In this document: piece by piece, positions 35,467 to 43,749 of the stretch
Position numbering within the stretch: the first letter of the stretch is position 1
Layout of the letters: each line of letters opens with the position of its first letter
Assembly (NCBI GenBank): GCA_016715115.1
Contig: JADKBM010000004.1
Location: 1,178,001-1,242,000 of the forward strand
Length of the DNA: 64,000 bases
Origin: Acidobacteriota bacterium
GTDB lineage: Bacteria; Acidobacteriota; Blastocatellia; Pyrinomonadales; Pyrinomonadaceae
Direction of reading: 5' to 3'
The notes under the pieces: model-generated
Told to the model about the DNA's origin: nothing
Database searches by the model: none
What the model saw: only the letters and a program-made list of their open reading frames with translations
Position numbers and translations under genes: made by a program

Positions 35467-36375
35467 ATGTCGAAATTCAAGAATTTGTTCGTACCGTTTC
35501 TGACGCTTATCGTGATCGTGATCGGCAACTATGTGATCGTCGCCCAAAATGTAGTAACCGGTGACTGGAAAGCCGAATATCGCACTGAAAAGTCCGCCGA
35601 CGGCGAAAGGGTTCAACTCACTTTTTCCCGGAAAAGCGGGAAAGGCAAGAATCAAATGGGTTCATCTTACGCGCTGAGCGAACTCCAGGGTTTGTCGGAA
35701 AGCCAAATAAACGGCGCCAACACAAACGTCCGATTCAGCCTTGTCCGCGAGGCCGGAACGATCGATTGCGAGGGAACCTTCAAGAACGGGAGGGGCGAAG
35801 GAGCGTACACGTTCACGCCGGACGGCAAGTTCGTTTCGGCAATGAAATCGCGCGGATTCGAGTTTGATAAACGCATTGCCCGATCCGACGAGGACGCCTT
35901 CGAGAGCCAGCTTTTCGCGGCCGCGACGCTTAATGTTACCGTCGCTCTTGCCGACGATCTGCTGTCGTCCGATTTCGGAAAGCTCGAAACCGAGGACCTC
36001 TTCAAAGCGGCGATCTTCAAAATAGACGGCAAGTTCGCGCGCGAGATGAAAGAAAGCGGCTTTCAAAACCTGACATTTGACGACCTGGTAAAGGCAAGAA
36101 TCTTCAAAGTCGATGCCGACTTTGTGCGCGAAGTCGCGAAAATGGGTTTTGAAAGGGAACCCTTCGAATCGCTGGTAAAGATGCGAATCTTCAAAATTAC
36201 GCCTGAATTCCTATCGGAAATCCGCGCCGAAGGGTTTAGCGATCTTGAAATTGAACAAGTAGTGAAGCTTCGCATCTTCAACATCGACGCCGAATACATC
36301 CGAAAAGCCCGCGCTGAAGGTGTCCCGCTCGATGTTGAAAAACTCGTTCAGAAGAAACTGGGAGTGCTCAGGTAA
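35467..36375 (+). CDS. Exported protein with 29-residue tandem repeats
   Basis: 302 residues from the ATG at 35467, preceded by AAGGAG. A signal peptide or N-terminal helix ('LIVIVIGNYVIVAQ') is followed by a beta-rich domain ('GDWKAEYR' to 'GEGAYTFTPDGKFVSAM') resembling a small lipocalin-like sheet. The second half holds at least three 29-residue units of the form F-x2-E-x4-GF-x4-x2-LVK-x-RIFKI-x2. A degenerate unit precedes them, and the last runs to the C-terminus. Such repeats occur at the C-termini of BlaR1/M56-type and other acidobacterial proteins ('TPEFIREMRAAGF..LT.D.LVKLR' pattern). The role is unknown. Confidence 0.65.
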   Translation: MSKFKNLFVPFLTLIVIVIGNYVIVAQNVVTGDWKAEYRTEKSADGERVQLTFSRKSGKGKNQMGSSYALSELQGLSESQINGANTNVRFSLVREAGTIDCEGTFKNGRGEGAYTFTPDGKFVSAMKSRGFEFDKRIARSDEDAFESQLFAAATLNVTVALADDLLSSDFGKLETEDLFKAAIFKIDGKFAREMKESGFQNLTFDDLVKARIFKVDADFVREVAKMGFEREPFESLVKMRIFKITPEFLSEIRAEGFSDLEIEQVVKLRIFNIDAEYIRKARAEGVPLDVEKLVQKKLGVLR

Positions 36376-36477
36376 TGACTCAGTGCATGGTGCAAAGTGC
36401 AAAGTGCTGAGTGATCCATTGTGAATTTTGCACTATGCACTATGAACTATGCACTTTGCACTGCATTGCACTGCATT
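36376..36477. repeat. TGCACTATGCACT simple repeat between convergent genes
   Basis: GCACTTTGCACT, GCACTATGCACT and complementary AGTGCAAAGTGC text fill the interval between the 35467 gene and the YceH-like gene. The two halves are mutually complementary and could form a hairpin terminator. Confidence 0.65.
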
Positions 36478-37116
36478 CTATTCAAACTGCTTCTTGAATT
36501 CCTCGAACGCGGCCTTGAATTCATCGAGTTCGGTCCGTAAGGAGCCGACTTCCTGCTCCAGTTTTTCGAATCGCTCATCGTTCGCCGACCCGCGTGAAAC
36601 GCGTTCAGGCGGCGCGTAAGATGTGACTTCGCCGCATAACAGATGGGCGTAACGCGACTCGCTCTGGCCCGGAACCCGCGGCAGTTTGACGACCAACGGT
36701 TCGTCGCGTCTCGCGAGCGAATCAAGCGTTTCGCTGACATCGCTCAGATCGCGAAAATCGTACATCCTTCCCGAGCGGCCGCGGATCTCCCCGACCGTTT
36801 GGGGGCCGCGAAGCATCAGTACCGCGAGAACGGCAGTTTCCGAGGGCTCCAGCTCGTACACGTCCGGCATTATGTGTTTGTACTTCGGAACGCGCGATGT
36901 GCTGCCGTAGAAAACGTAAACGATGTTCTTGTCGCGGAGATCGTCGAGCGCCTTTTGAACCGTTTGTTCGTCGTAAGCAACGACCGGTTCGCGGTTGGAT
37001 TTCTGATTGCAGGCGGCGATCAGCGCGTTCATCGTCAACGGATAATACTCGGGCGTCGTCAATTGTTTTTCGACGAGCGAACCGACAACGCGGGCTTCAA
37101 TTTCTGTCAATAACAT
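36478..37116 (-). CDS. YceH-like DUF480 protein
   Basis: 212 residues of the DUF480 family, with two winged-helix repeats: 'LTEIEARVVGSLVEKQLTTPEYYPLTMNAL' and 'ETAVLAVLMLRGPQTVGEIRGRSGRM'. The C-terminal ~45 residues are a coiled coil ('EKLEQEVGSLRTELDEFKAAFEEFKKQ'). It is a probable cytosolic DNA-binding protein of unknown target. Length and signature are normal. No ribosome site is obvious at the ATG 37116. Confidence 0.85.
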   Translation of the reverse strand: MLLTEIEARVVGSLVEKQLTTPEYYPLTMNALIAACNQKSNREPVVAYDEQTVQKALDDLRDKNIVYVFYGSTSRVPKYKHIMPDVYELEPSETAVLAVLMLRGPQTVGEIRGRSGRMYDFRDLSDVSETLDSLARRDEPLVVKLPRVPGQSESRYAHLLCGEVTSYAPPERVSRGSANDERFEKLEQEVGSLRTELDEFKAAFEEFKKQFE

Positions 37117-37264
37117 CGATTCTAAATTATGGATCTTGGATTTTGGATTGAATCTTCAATCGCATAAAAGATAACGGAAATCGAGTCAAACTCCTAACTG
37201 CGTTTCGCGCGAACGACACGGCGCAAAGTCGTAATTGCGATGTCTTCGAGTTATCATCGCTTAC

Positions 37265-37843
37265 GTGGAAATCTTGATCGCCAGAACCGACGAGCAAACC
37301 GACGAAGCGTGGGATCGCCTTTCGCGTACGCGCGCGATCGGGTGCGACACGGAAACTTCGGGGCTCTCGGCGCGATCCGGACGGATCTTCAGCGTGCAGT
37401 TTTCAGACGGCGATTTTTCGTGTTTGGTTCCGATCAGCGAAGGCGCGCGGCTCGGGCGGTTGGAGATGCTTTTGGCTGATCCGAGCGTCGTCAAAGTCTT
37501 TCACAACGCGCGCTTCGACCTCGAATTCCTGTGCGAACACGGCGTCGAGACGAACAACGTATTCTGCACGATGATCGCCGAAAAAGTTCTGACGCGAGGC
37601 GCCAATCAATCGGCGAGCCTTGCCGAAACTCTCTACCGCTATTTCGCCGTCGATCTCGACAAATCTCAGCGAGCGAAATTCAACCGCAAATGGGACGGAA
37701 TCTGGACGGACGAGCTGGTCGATTATGCTCTCAGCGACGTCGTTCATCTGCCTAAATTGATGGAAGAGCAAACCCAATGGCTCGAGAGGCTCGGACTGCG
37801 GAATGAGTTTGAGGCGCACCTCGGGAAAATCGTCCGAGTCTGA
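37265..37843 (+). CDS. DEDD 3'-5' exonuclease domain (RNase D-like)
   Basis: 192 residues from the GTG at 37265; the frame stays open upstream to a TTG at 37235 but the domain begins at the GTG. Exo I is D/E in 'GCDTETSGL', Exo II 'FHNARFDLEFL', Exo III 'YALSDVVHLPKLME' with Y-x4-D. It is likely a ribonuclease D-type or PolA-type exonuclease, shorter than RNase D, which has an added HRDC domain. It is a different fold subgroup from the exonuclease at 8002. The following 37845-37913 holds only ATCCGAAATCACAAATC microrepeat text. Confidence 0.8.
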   Translation: MEILIARTDEQTDEAWDRLSRTRAIGCDTETSGLSARSGRIFSVQFSDGDFSCLVPISEGARLGRLEMLLADPSVVKVFHNARFDLEFLCEHGVETNNVFCTMIAEKVLTRGANQSASLAETLYRYFAVDLDKSQRAKFNRKWDGIWTDELVDYALSDVVHLPKLMEEQTQWLERLGLRNEFEAHLGKIVRV

Positions 37844-37913
37844 AGGCAAATCCGAAATCACAAATCAGAATTCCGAAATCGCAACACGGGCCGCCTAAAG
37901 GCGGAACTCCGAA

Positions 37914-38375
37914 CTACCACCGATTAAACGCCGGATGGCCTTCTTTGACGGTGATGAACGTGCCACGGCAGGTGGCGCACACTTTGTCTTCGGCGATAAG
38001 CTCGGCTTCGACCACGGCCCGGTCTTCGGTCGATTCGACGACGCGCGCCCTTAGAAAAAGCGTCGCCGCAAAAGGCGTTGGCCGCCGAAGTTTGACGTGA
38101 AAATCGGCGGTTACGGTACAGTCCGGTTCGGTCTTGCCGCTCTTGTTCATCAAAAACCAGGCCGCCGTCCAGTTCGAATGGCAGTCGAGCAACGCGCCGA
38201 TAATGCCGCCGTTGAGCATTCCCGGGAAAGCCTGATGGTGCTCCTCGGCGTGCCATTCGCAGACGACCTCGTCTCCGTCGGGAAAACTCCGGATCCGGAG
38301 CCCCTTGTCGTTCGCCACACCGCAGCCGAAACAGATTCCGTTCGGCGCGTAAGTTTCCTGAAGTGATTTGCTCAT
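37914..38375 (-). CDS. Hotdog-fold thioesterase (PaaI-like)
   Basis: 153 residues, start chosen at the ATG 38375 ('MSKSLQETYAPNGICFGCG') because it aligns with relatives. The frame is open upstream to 38405. A Cys pair in 'CFGCG', 'FPGMLNGGIIGALLDCHSNW' (N and D/G-loop of the hotdog active region) and the C-terminal beta strands are all present. It should hydrolyse acyl-CoA or other thioesters. 'CATCRGTF' near the end carries two more Cys, and with 'CFGCG' may bind a metal. No partner gene is adjacent. Confidence 0.75.
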   Translation of the reverse strand: MSKSLQETYAPNGICFGCGVANDKGLRIRSFPDGDEVVCEWHAEEHHQAFPGMLNGGIIGALLDCHSNWTAAWFLMNKSGKTEPDCTVTADFHVKLRRPTPFAATLFLRARVVESTEDRAVVEAELIAEDKVCATCRGTFITVKEGHPAFNRW

Positions 38376-38660
38376 CGTCCCTGCCATAAATTCAATAATT
38401 TTCACGAATCATATCTCGCAACACGACCACCATTGTCCACGGAAACATACTCGAACTCAATCAATTGAGAAAGAGTATTCGTGAAATTCGTGAGATTAGT
38501 GGCCGAGTTCACACCAACGATCCTTCGTCGATACAAGTCAACGAGTTCCTGGAAAAAAACAATTGGTGAAATTCGTGGCGAAACTTTTGAACTTCTAGGA
38601 AAAAGGTCGTAAATTGATTTCGCTTCAACTAATACCGCAATCAATTCGGAGAACCTTTAT

Positions 38661-40340
38661 ATGCTGATCGCCATCGCCGTCGTCTTTCTGTTCTGGCTCG
38701 TTTTCGGGTACTTTTCGTACGGAAATTGGATCGCGAAACAGTTCCGGCTCGACGATGCGCGCGAAACTCCGGCGAACGCGGTCAACGACGGCGTGGATTT
38801 CGTTCCGACGAAACCGTTCTACCTCTTCGGGCAGCATTTTTCGGCGATCGCCGCTGCCGGTCCGATCGCCGGTCCGATCATCGCCTGCCAGGCGTTCGGA
38901 TGGCTTCCGTGCCTGCTCTGGATCGCGCTCGGCGTCGTTCTGATCGGCGCCGTTCACGATTTTTCGTCGCTCACTTCGTCGGTTCGCCACGGCGCGCAAT
39001 CGATCGCCGAGATCACGCGTGAAAAACTCGGCAATGGCGCCGGCCGCGCGATGATGGCGTTCATTTGGATCGCGCTCGTCTATGTCATCGTCGCGTTCAC
39101 CGACATCACCGCCGGGACATTCGTCTCCGGCGACGAAGCGCTCGTCGGCGAAACGACGTTCAATCCCGGCGGCGCCGTCGCGATCGCTTCGGTGATGTAT
39201 CTCGGGCTTTCGATCATCCTCGGCCTTGTCGAACGATATCTGAAACCGCCGCTGTGGCTCTCGACGATCATTTTCGTGCCGGCGACGTTCGCACTTTCGT
39301 TTCTCGGCACGAAACTCTCGACCGTGCTCATCTTCAGCCACGTCTCGTGGTCGGTTCTGATTCTCGTTTATTGTGTCGTCGCGTCGCTCGTTCCGGTCTG
39401 GGCGCTCCTGCAGCCGCGCGGATATCTCGGCGGGTTCGTACTTTACACGGCAATCGCGGTCGGCGTCATCGGAATCTTTTTCGGCGGCTACGAGATCGTT
39501 CAACCGTCGTTCAAAGGCTTCGATATCGGCGGAATGACCGGAACGATGTTTCCGTTCCTGTTCGTGACGATCGCCTGCGGCGCGTGCTCCGGATTTCACG
39601 GACTCGTCTGTTCGGGCACGACCTCGAAACAGATCGACAAGGAAACGCACACGCACGCGGTCGGCTACGGCGCGATGCTCGCCGAAGGATTCGTCGCGTT
39701 CATCGCTCTGGTGACGATTATGATCGTTACTTCGGACGCCGCAAAGGGGTTGACTCCCGGAAAGATCTACGGCAACGGCATCGGCAATTTTCTGACGCTC
39801 GTAATCGGCAAGGAGTATCTCGCGTTCGCCGTCACCTTCGGCGCGATGGCGTTCTCGACGTTCGTTTTTGACACGCTCGACGTTTCGCTCAGGCTTGGAC
39901 GCTACATCGTACAGGAACTCTTTGGGCTAAAGGGCCGCGTCGGCGCGGTCATCGGGACGCTTCTGACCGTCGCCGTGCCGTTCTTCATCGCCTTCTACGC
40001 GCCGCGCGGCAGTTGGAACGACTTTTGGACTCTGTTCGGCGCGTCGAACCAACTGCTCGCCGCCCTGACTCTTCTGTCGATCACGGTTTGGCTCTACCAG
40101 GCGCGCAAACGTATCGCGTTCACGCTTTTGCCGATGCTGTTCGTGCTGACGATCACGCTTTGGGCGCTCGGCGGTTTGGTCGTCGGGAACTTCCGCGCGT
40201 CGACCGGGCTCGACATCAAACTTGTCAATGGAATGGCGTCGCTGGCGCTGATCTCGCTCGCCGTCTATCTCGTCATCACGGCATTGATAAAAGTCCGCAC
40301 TGAGCGCCACGGTACAAGTTTGACCGAGGAAACGGCGTGA
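38661..40340 (+). CDS. cstA: Carbon starvation protein CstA family transporter
   Basis: 559 residues, many membrane helices. The family signature 'PTKPFYLFGQHFSAIAAAGPIAGPI' is near residue 50, and 'CGACSGFHGLVCSGTTSKQI' and 'NQLLAALTLLSITVWL' follow. The protein is shorter than E. coli CstA (about 700 residues), like many non-proteobacterial members. Known members import pyruvate or peptides when carbon is scarce. GGAG lies 9 bases before the ATG. No CstA regulator is seen near it. A G-rich tract follows the stop at once. Confidence 0.88.
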   Translation: MLIAIAVVFLFWLVFGYFSYGNWIAKQFRLDDARETPANAVNDGVDFVPTKPFYLFGQHFSAIAAAGPIAGPIIACQAFGWLPCLLWIALGVVLIGAVHDFSSLTSSVRHGAQSIAEITREKLGNGAGRAMMAFIWIALVYVIVAFTDITAGTFVSGDEALVGETTFNPGGAVAIASVMYLGLSIILGLVERYLKPPLWLSTIIFVPATFALSFLGTKLSTVLIFSHVSWSVLILVYCVVASLVPVWALLQPRGYLGGFVLYTAIAVGVIGIFFGGYEIVQPSFKGFDIGGMTGTMFPFLFVTIACGACSGFHGLVCSGTTSKQIDKETHTHAVGYGAMLAEGFVAFIALVTIMIVTSDAAKGLTPGKIYGNGIGNFLTLVIGKEYLAFAVTFGAMAFSTFVFDTLDVSLRLGRYIVQELFGLKGRVGAVIGTLLTVAVPFFIAFYAPRGSWNDFWTLFGASNQLLAALTLLSITVWLYQARKRIAFTLLPMLFVLTITLWALGGLVVGNFRASTGLDIKLVNGMASLALISLAVYLVITALIKVRTERHGTSLTEETA

Positions 40341-40383
40341 ATCGGAATTGGGATTTGGGATTGGGGATTGGGGATTGGGGATT
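40341..40383. repeat. G-rich (GGGGATT)n tract after cstA
   Basis: From 40347 the plus strand reads five runs of three or four G separated by ATTT or ATT, the canonical pattern for a G-quadruplex. The unit GGGGATT repeats three times in a row. Confidence 0.8.
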
Positions 40384-40530
40384 GACTGGAGCGCAAGCTT
40401 CCCCGCTTGCAATGAGCGCGGAGCGCGAACGGCGCCGGGGAAAAAGAGCGCGCTGAATTCAACGGCTTTACGGCGCCGGGCGCCGTTGCAAGCGGGGACG
40501 CTTGCGCTCCAGTCAGCTTGCGCTCCAGTC
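40384..40530. repeat. 29-bp inverted repeat with a tandem partial copy
   Basis: GACTGGAGCGCAAGCTTCCC... (40384-40412) is the reverse complement, at 28 of 29 bases, of 40486-40514. A partial copy AGCTTGCGCTCCAGTC follows at 40515-40530. It lies between cstA and the zinc-ribbon gene. Confidence 0.8.
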
Positions 40531-40538
40531 AGCTTTGA

Positions 40539-40985
40539 TCAGCGCGGGATCTTTTCGAAATTCCGAGTAGTATGTTCGGTTACGCTCGCCGCCGGTTGGA
40601 GCGGTTCTTCAAGTTGAGGAGGTGTTTTGGCGGCGATTTGCGGAGCACGATAAATTTCAGTGGTCCCGGTTTTACCATCGTTGAGTTTCGCGTCGATGAG
40701 CTTTGGCAACAGCCTGAGCAGCATAAAGCTGATCATCGTCAGGGCGGCAAGGTAGAAAATGACGATGATCGAGGCGTCCTTCGTATCGACGCCGTTTTTA
40801 AGAAGAATCCCGACCAAACCAAGAAGCAGTCCGAAACCGCCGAGAACCACGAAGGCGATCGTCGTCAAGAAATTCTCGAGCATCGACTTTGCCGCCGTTG
40901 CCTCCTCTTTAAGAAGCTTCGCACCGCAAATATTGCAATAATTGAGTTTATCGTTGACGGCACTTCCGCAGCCTGAACAATACAT
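40539..40985 (-). CDS. Zinc-ribbon membrane protein
   Basis: 148 residues. The N-terminal zinc ribbon has CxxC pairs 'YCSGCGS' and 'YCNICGAK'. Two hydrophobic helices follow ('TTIAFVVLGGFGLLLGLVGILL' and 'IIVIFYLAALTMISFMLLRLL') with a soluble Pro/Glu-rich tail. Function unknown. It starts 5 bp after the DUF4870-like gene's stop and is surely cotranscribed with it. Confidence 0.75.
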   Translation of the reverse strand: MYCSGCGSAVNDKLNYCNICGAKLLKEEATAAKSMLENFLTTIAFVVLGGFGLLLGLVGILLKNGVDTKDASIIVIFYLAALTMISFMLLRLLPKLIDAKLNDGKTGTTEIYRAPQIAAKTPPQLEEPLQPAASVTEHTTRNFEKIPR

Positions 40986-40990
40986 AATGG

Positions 40991-41650
40991 TTACTCGCTC
41001 GGTTTGATCTTGTCTTCGAGCCAGTTCGTCAGATCGTCGACCGATTCGATGTGGATCGGCTTGCCTTGAAACGACTTGATCGCAAAGATGATCAGCATTA
41101 TCGTCGTTACGACGCCAAAAACCACATCACCGATGTGCGCGAGGTTGACGACGTTGCCGAGTCCGCCGAGCACCGCGCTGATGATCATTATCGCAATATG
41201 CGCGGCAACGCCCTGGGCGGCGTGAAACCGGACCTTCGCCTCGCTTTTCGGCACGAAAACCAGTTCGAGAATTCCCGCGATCAAACCGATAAAGAAAGGA
41301 ATGTACGGCAATGCCGTGAGTATGTTCTCGGGAAGGCCGATCTTCGCCACCTTTCGGCTGCGGTTTTCAGCCTGATAGAACGGAGCCGGCGGCGGCTGAT
41401 AGTTCATCGGCATTTGCTGGCCGTTGTAAGGCGACTGATACGATTGAAAATCCGCCTCGTTGAATTTGCGGGTCTGGTCCTCGGTCGGGATCGGTTCTTC
41501 AAAAATCCGCGTCGCCACGTTGCCGCCATTGAGGCCGATCGTCTCCTGCGTGGCCGGCTCCGCGACGGTTTGCGCCGGCAACGGTGCCGCGCCCACCTGT
41601 TGCGGAAAATCCGGATCAAGCTGATTTGTGTCGAATTTCTTTTTCGCCAT
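40991..41650 (-). CDS. DUF4870/Tic20-like membrane protein
   Basis: 219 residues from the ATG at 41650 (a TTG two codons upstream is less likely). The N-terminal ~100 residues are Pro/Gln/Asn-rich and probably disordered. The C-terminal half has three helices typical of the DUF4870/Tic20-like family ('LTALPYIPFFIGLIAGILELVFVPK', 'VRFHAAQGVAAHIAIMIISAVLGGL' and 'VVFGVVTTIMLIIFAIKSFQGK'), including the 'RFHAAQ' signature. Function unknown. Its partner is the zinc-ribbon protein 5 bp downstream. The debranching enzyme gene ends 107 bp upstream on the same strand. Confidence 0.75.
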   Translation of the reverse strand: MAKKKFDTNQLDPDFPQQVGAAPLPAQTVAEPATQETIGLNGGNVATRIFEEPIPTEDQTRKFNEADFQSYQSPYNGQQMPMNYQPPPAPFYQAENRSRKVAKIGLPENILTALPYIPFFIGLIAGILELVFVPKSEAKVRFHAAQGVAAHIAIMIISAVLGGLGNVVNLAHIGDVVFGVVTTIMLIIFAIKSFQGKPIHIESVDDLTNWLEDKIKPSE

Positions 41651-41757
41651 CGTCAATCGTTTTTACGATAGTTCGTATGGTTTGGTTCGGCATTATTTGC
41701 CGCGCCGAAACCAACAGGACGGAAGCATAACGCTTGCGGCGATTTTATTCAACAAAC

Positions 41758-43737
41758 TCAGGAATGTTTGGTCGCGGCGCGAAGAACCTCAGCCACGCTC
41801 CAGGCTTGCGCGAAGCAGCCGCGCGGCGCGTGAGGCGCGTCGGCATCGAAGATCTCGGAGATCTGCCCGATTCCGGCTTCGCTCAGATGTTCTTCAAATC
41901 CGAGGAGTATTTCTTTGATTCGCTTTTCAGTCTGGTTCCCGTTGGGATTCACGCGCCGGATCGCATCGATGAACGGACCGATCAGCCAGCCCCAAACCGT
42001 TCCCTGATGGTACGCCGAATCACGATCGAACGGCGATCCGACATAAACCGGACAGTACGCCGGATCACGCGGCGACAAAGAACGCAGTCCGACGGGAGTC
42101 AGCAACTCCCGGCCGACTTTGTCAACGACCTTCTGCGCCCGGCCGACCGAAAGCATCGAATGCGGCAGGCTGACGGCGAAGATCTGGTTCGGCCTGACCG
42201 ACCCGTCGCGCTTGCCGTTGCTGACGACGTCGAACAAACAATCTTCCGCATCGTTCCAAAAAACCGCGTTGAAGCTCTGCTTCGCCATCGCGGCGAGCGA
42301 TTCGTAACGGGCCTTGTCTTCGCCGTCGCCAAAACGATCCGCAAGTTCGGCCATTATCCGCAGTGCGTTGTACCAGAGCGCCTGGATCTCGACAGGTTTT
42401 CCGGTTCGCGGCGTGACGACCCAATCGCCGATCTTGGCGTCCATCCAAGTCAATTGGACGCCGTCAACTCCCGCCCGAACAAGACCGTCCGTGTCGACGC
42501 CGATTCCATAACGCGTGCCGCGAACGTGCCAGGCGATCGATTCCGCCATCGCGACGTAAAGATTGTCGCGAACGAAATCGTGATCGCCCGTCTTCTCGAC
42601 GTAAGCGCGGACGGCCTCGAAAAACCAAAGCGTCGCGTCGACCGTGTTGTATTCGGCCGTGCCGCCGGCATCCGGAAAGCGGTTCGGGATCATTCCTTCC
42701 GAAAAATGTTTTGAAAACTCGAGCAGGATTTCGCGCGCTATCTCCGGGCGATTCGTTGCCAGCGTCAGGCCCGGAAGCGCGATCATCGTGTCGCGCCCCC
42801 AATCCGAAAACCAAGGGTAACCGGCGATGACCGTCTTGCCGGCGCCGCGCGCGACGATGAACTGATCGGCCGCGAGAACGAGTTGTCCGGCGAAAGAGCC
42901 CTGCGCGCCGGAAAGAGAAAGAAGGTCGCGCCGGCGTTCCTTTTCAGCAGTTTCGAGCGGAGCAGAATCATTGGCAGATCGATCGCTCAAGGTCGAAACG
43001 ACGACGGTCGCCGGCTGCGCGAGATCGAATCTCATCACGAACGGCTGAAACAGATCTTCACGAAAATCGAAACCGCGCTCCCGTTCGATGTCGTACTCGA
43101 AATTGCGGTACCAAACGCCGCTGCGTTCGACCGAAACGGCGTTGTGCGCAAAGAACAGTTCGGGCAGATCCGCCAGCGGTTGCAACGAAATTGTTCCATC
43201 CGTATCGTGAAACGACCCGTCGAATCGCGTCGTTTCGTGCTGCAAATGGTGATAATCCGTGAAAGAAAGCAAGGGGCGAAGTTCGATTGCGGGCTTCGGA
43301 TCTGAGATCGCGGGCTCGTTCAGAATTCGCCAGGCGCAGACCGTCGTGTTCTCGCCGTTGACCATAAAAACGCGCTTTTCGAGCGTGACTTCTTTGACTT
43401 CGTAAACCCAGACCGGGAACGGATCGAGGCGAAACTCCTTCAAAAATCGAAAACCCTGCGGATGGACCGCGCCGGGAAACCGATTCGACGAGAGTTCAAA
43501 GCGCTCACCATTGATTATCAGCGTCTCTTCGAATTTCGAAAGGGTCGTCACGCGCCCGAGGGGCGGATTCGTCGCGGGCGTCAGCAAACCGTGATAACGC
43601 CGCGAATTCGCGCCCGAAACCGTGCCCGACGCGAAGCCGCCGATGCCGTTCGTCTCAAGCCACTCACGGCTCGATCCCGCCTCAAAGTCGGCACAGATCT
43701 CGGTTCCGAGTCGAACTGTACAATCGTCTAATTCCAT
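41758..43737 (-). CDS. Glycogen debranching enzyme (amylo-alpha-1,6-glucosidase type)
   Basis: 659 residues. The N-terminal domain has 'EWLETNGIGGFASGTVSGANSRRYHGLL', and the C-terminal (alpha/alpha)6 barrel has 'AGYPWFSDWGRDTMIALPGLTLAT', 'YNTVDATLWFFEAV' and 'TWMDAKIGDWVVTPRTGKPVEIQALWYNAL'. The acids in 'DWGRD' and 'DATLW' fit the amylo-1,6-glucosidase GH133-like type. It should remove alpha-1,6 branches or single glucosyl stubs from glycogen. It starts 12 bp after the two-domain glycosyltransferase's stop, so the two may be cotranscribed. Confidence 0.85.
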   Translation of the reverse strand: MELDDCTVRLGTEICADFEAGSSREWLETNGIGGFASGTVSGANSRRYHGLLTPATNPPLGRVTTLSKFEETLIINGERFELSSNRFPGAVHPQGFRFLKEFRLDPFPVWVYEVKEVTLEKRVFMVNGENTTVCAWRILNEPAISDPKPAIELRPLLSFTDYHHLQHETTRFDGSFHDTDGTISLQPLADLPELFFAHNAVSVERSGVWYRNFEYDIERERGFDFREDLFQPFVMRFDLAQPATVVVSTLSDRSANDSAPLETAEKERRRDLLSLSGAQGSFAGQLVLAADQFIVARGAGKTVIAGYPWFSDWGRDTMIALPGLTLATNRPEIAREILLEFSKHFSEGMIPNRFPDAGGTAEYNTVDATLWFFEAVRAYVEKTGDHDFVRDNLYVAMAESIAWHVRGTRYGIGVDTDGLVRAGVDGVQLTWMDAKIGDWVVTPRTGKPVEIQALWYNALRIMAELADRFGDGEDKARYESLAAMAKQSFNAVFWNDAEDCLFDVVSNGKRDGSVRPNQIFAVSLPHSMLSVGRAQKVVDKVGRELLTPVGLRSLSPRDPAYCPVYVGSPFDRDSAYHQGTVWGWLIGPFIDAIRRVNPNGNQTEKRIKEILLGFEEHLSEAGIGQISEIFDADAPHAPRGCFAQAWSVAEVLRAATKHS

Positions 43738-43749
43738 ATGTTTCAGCCG

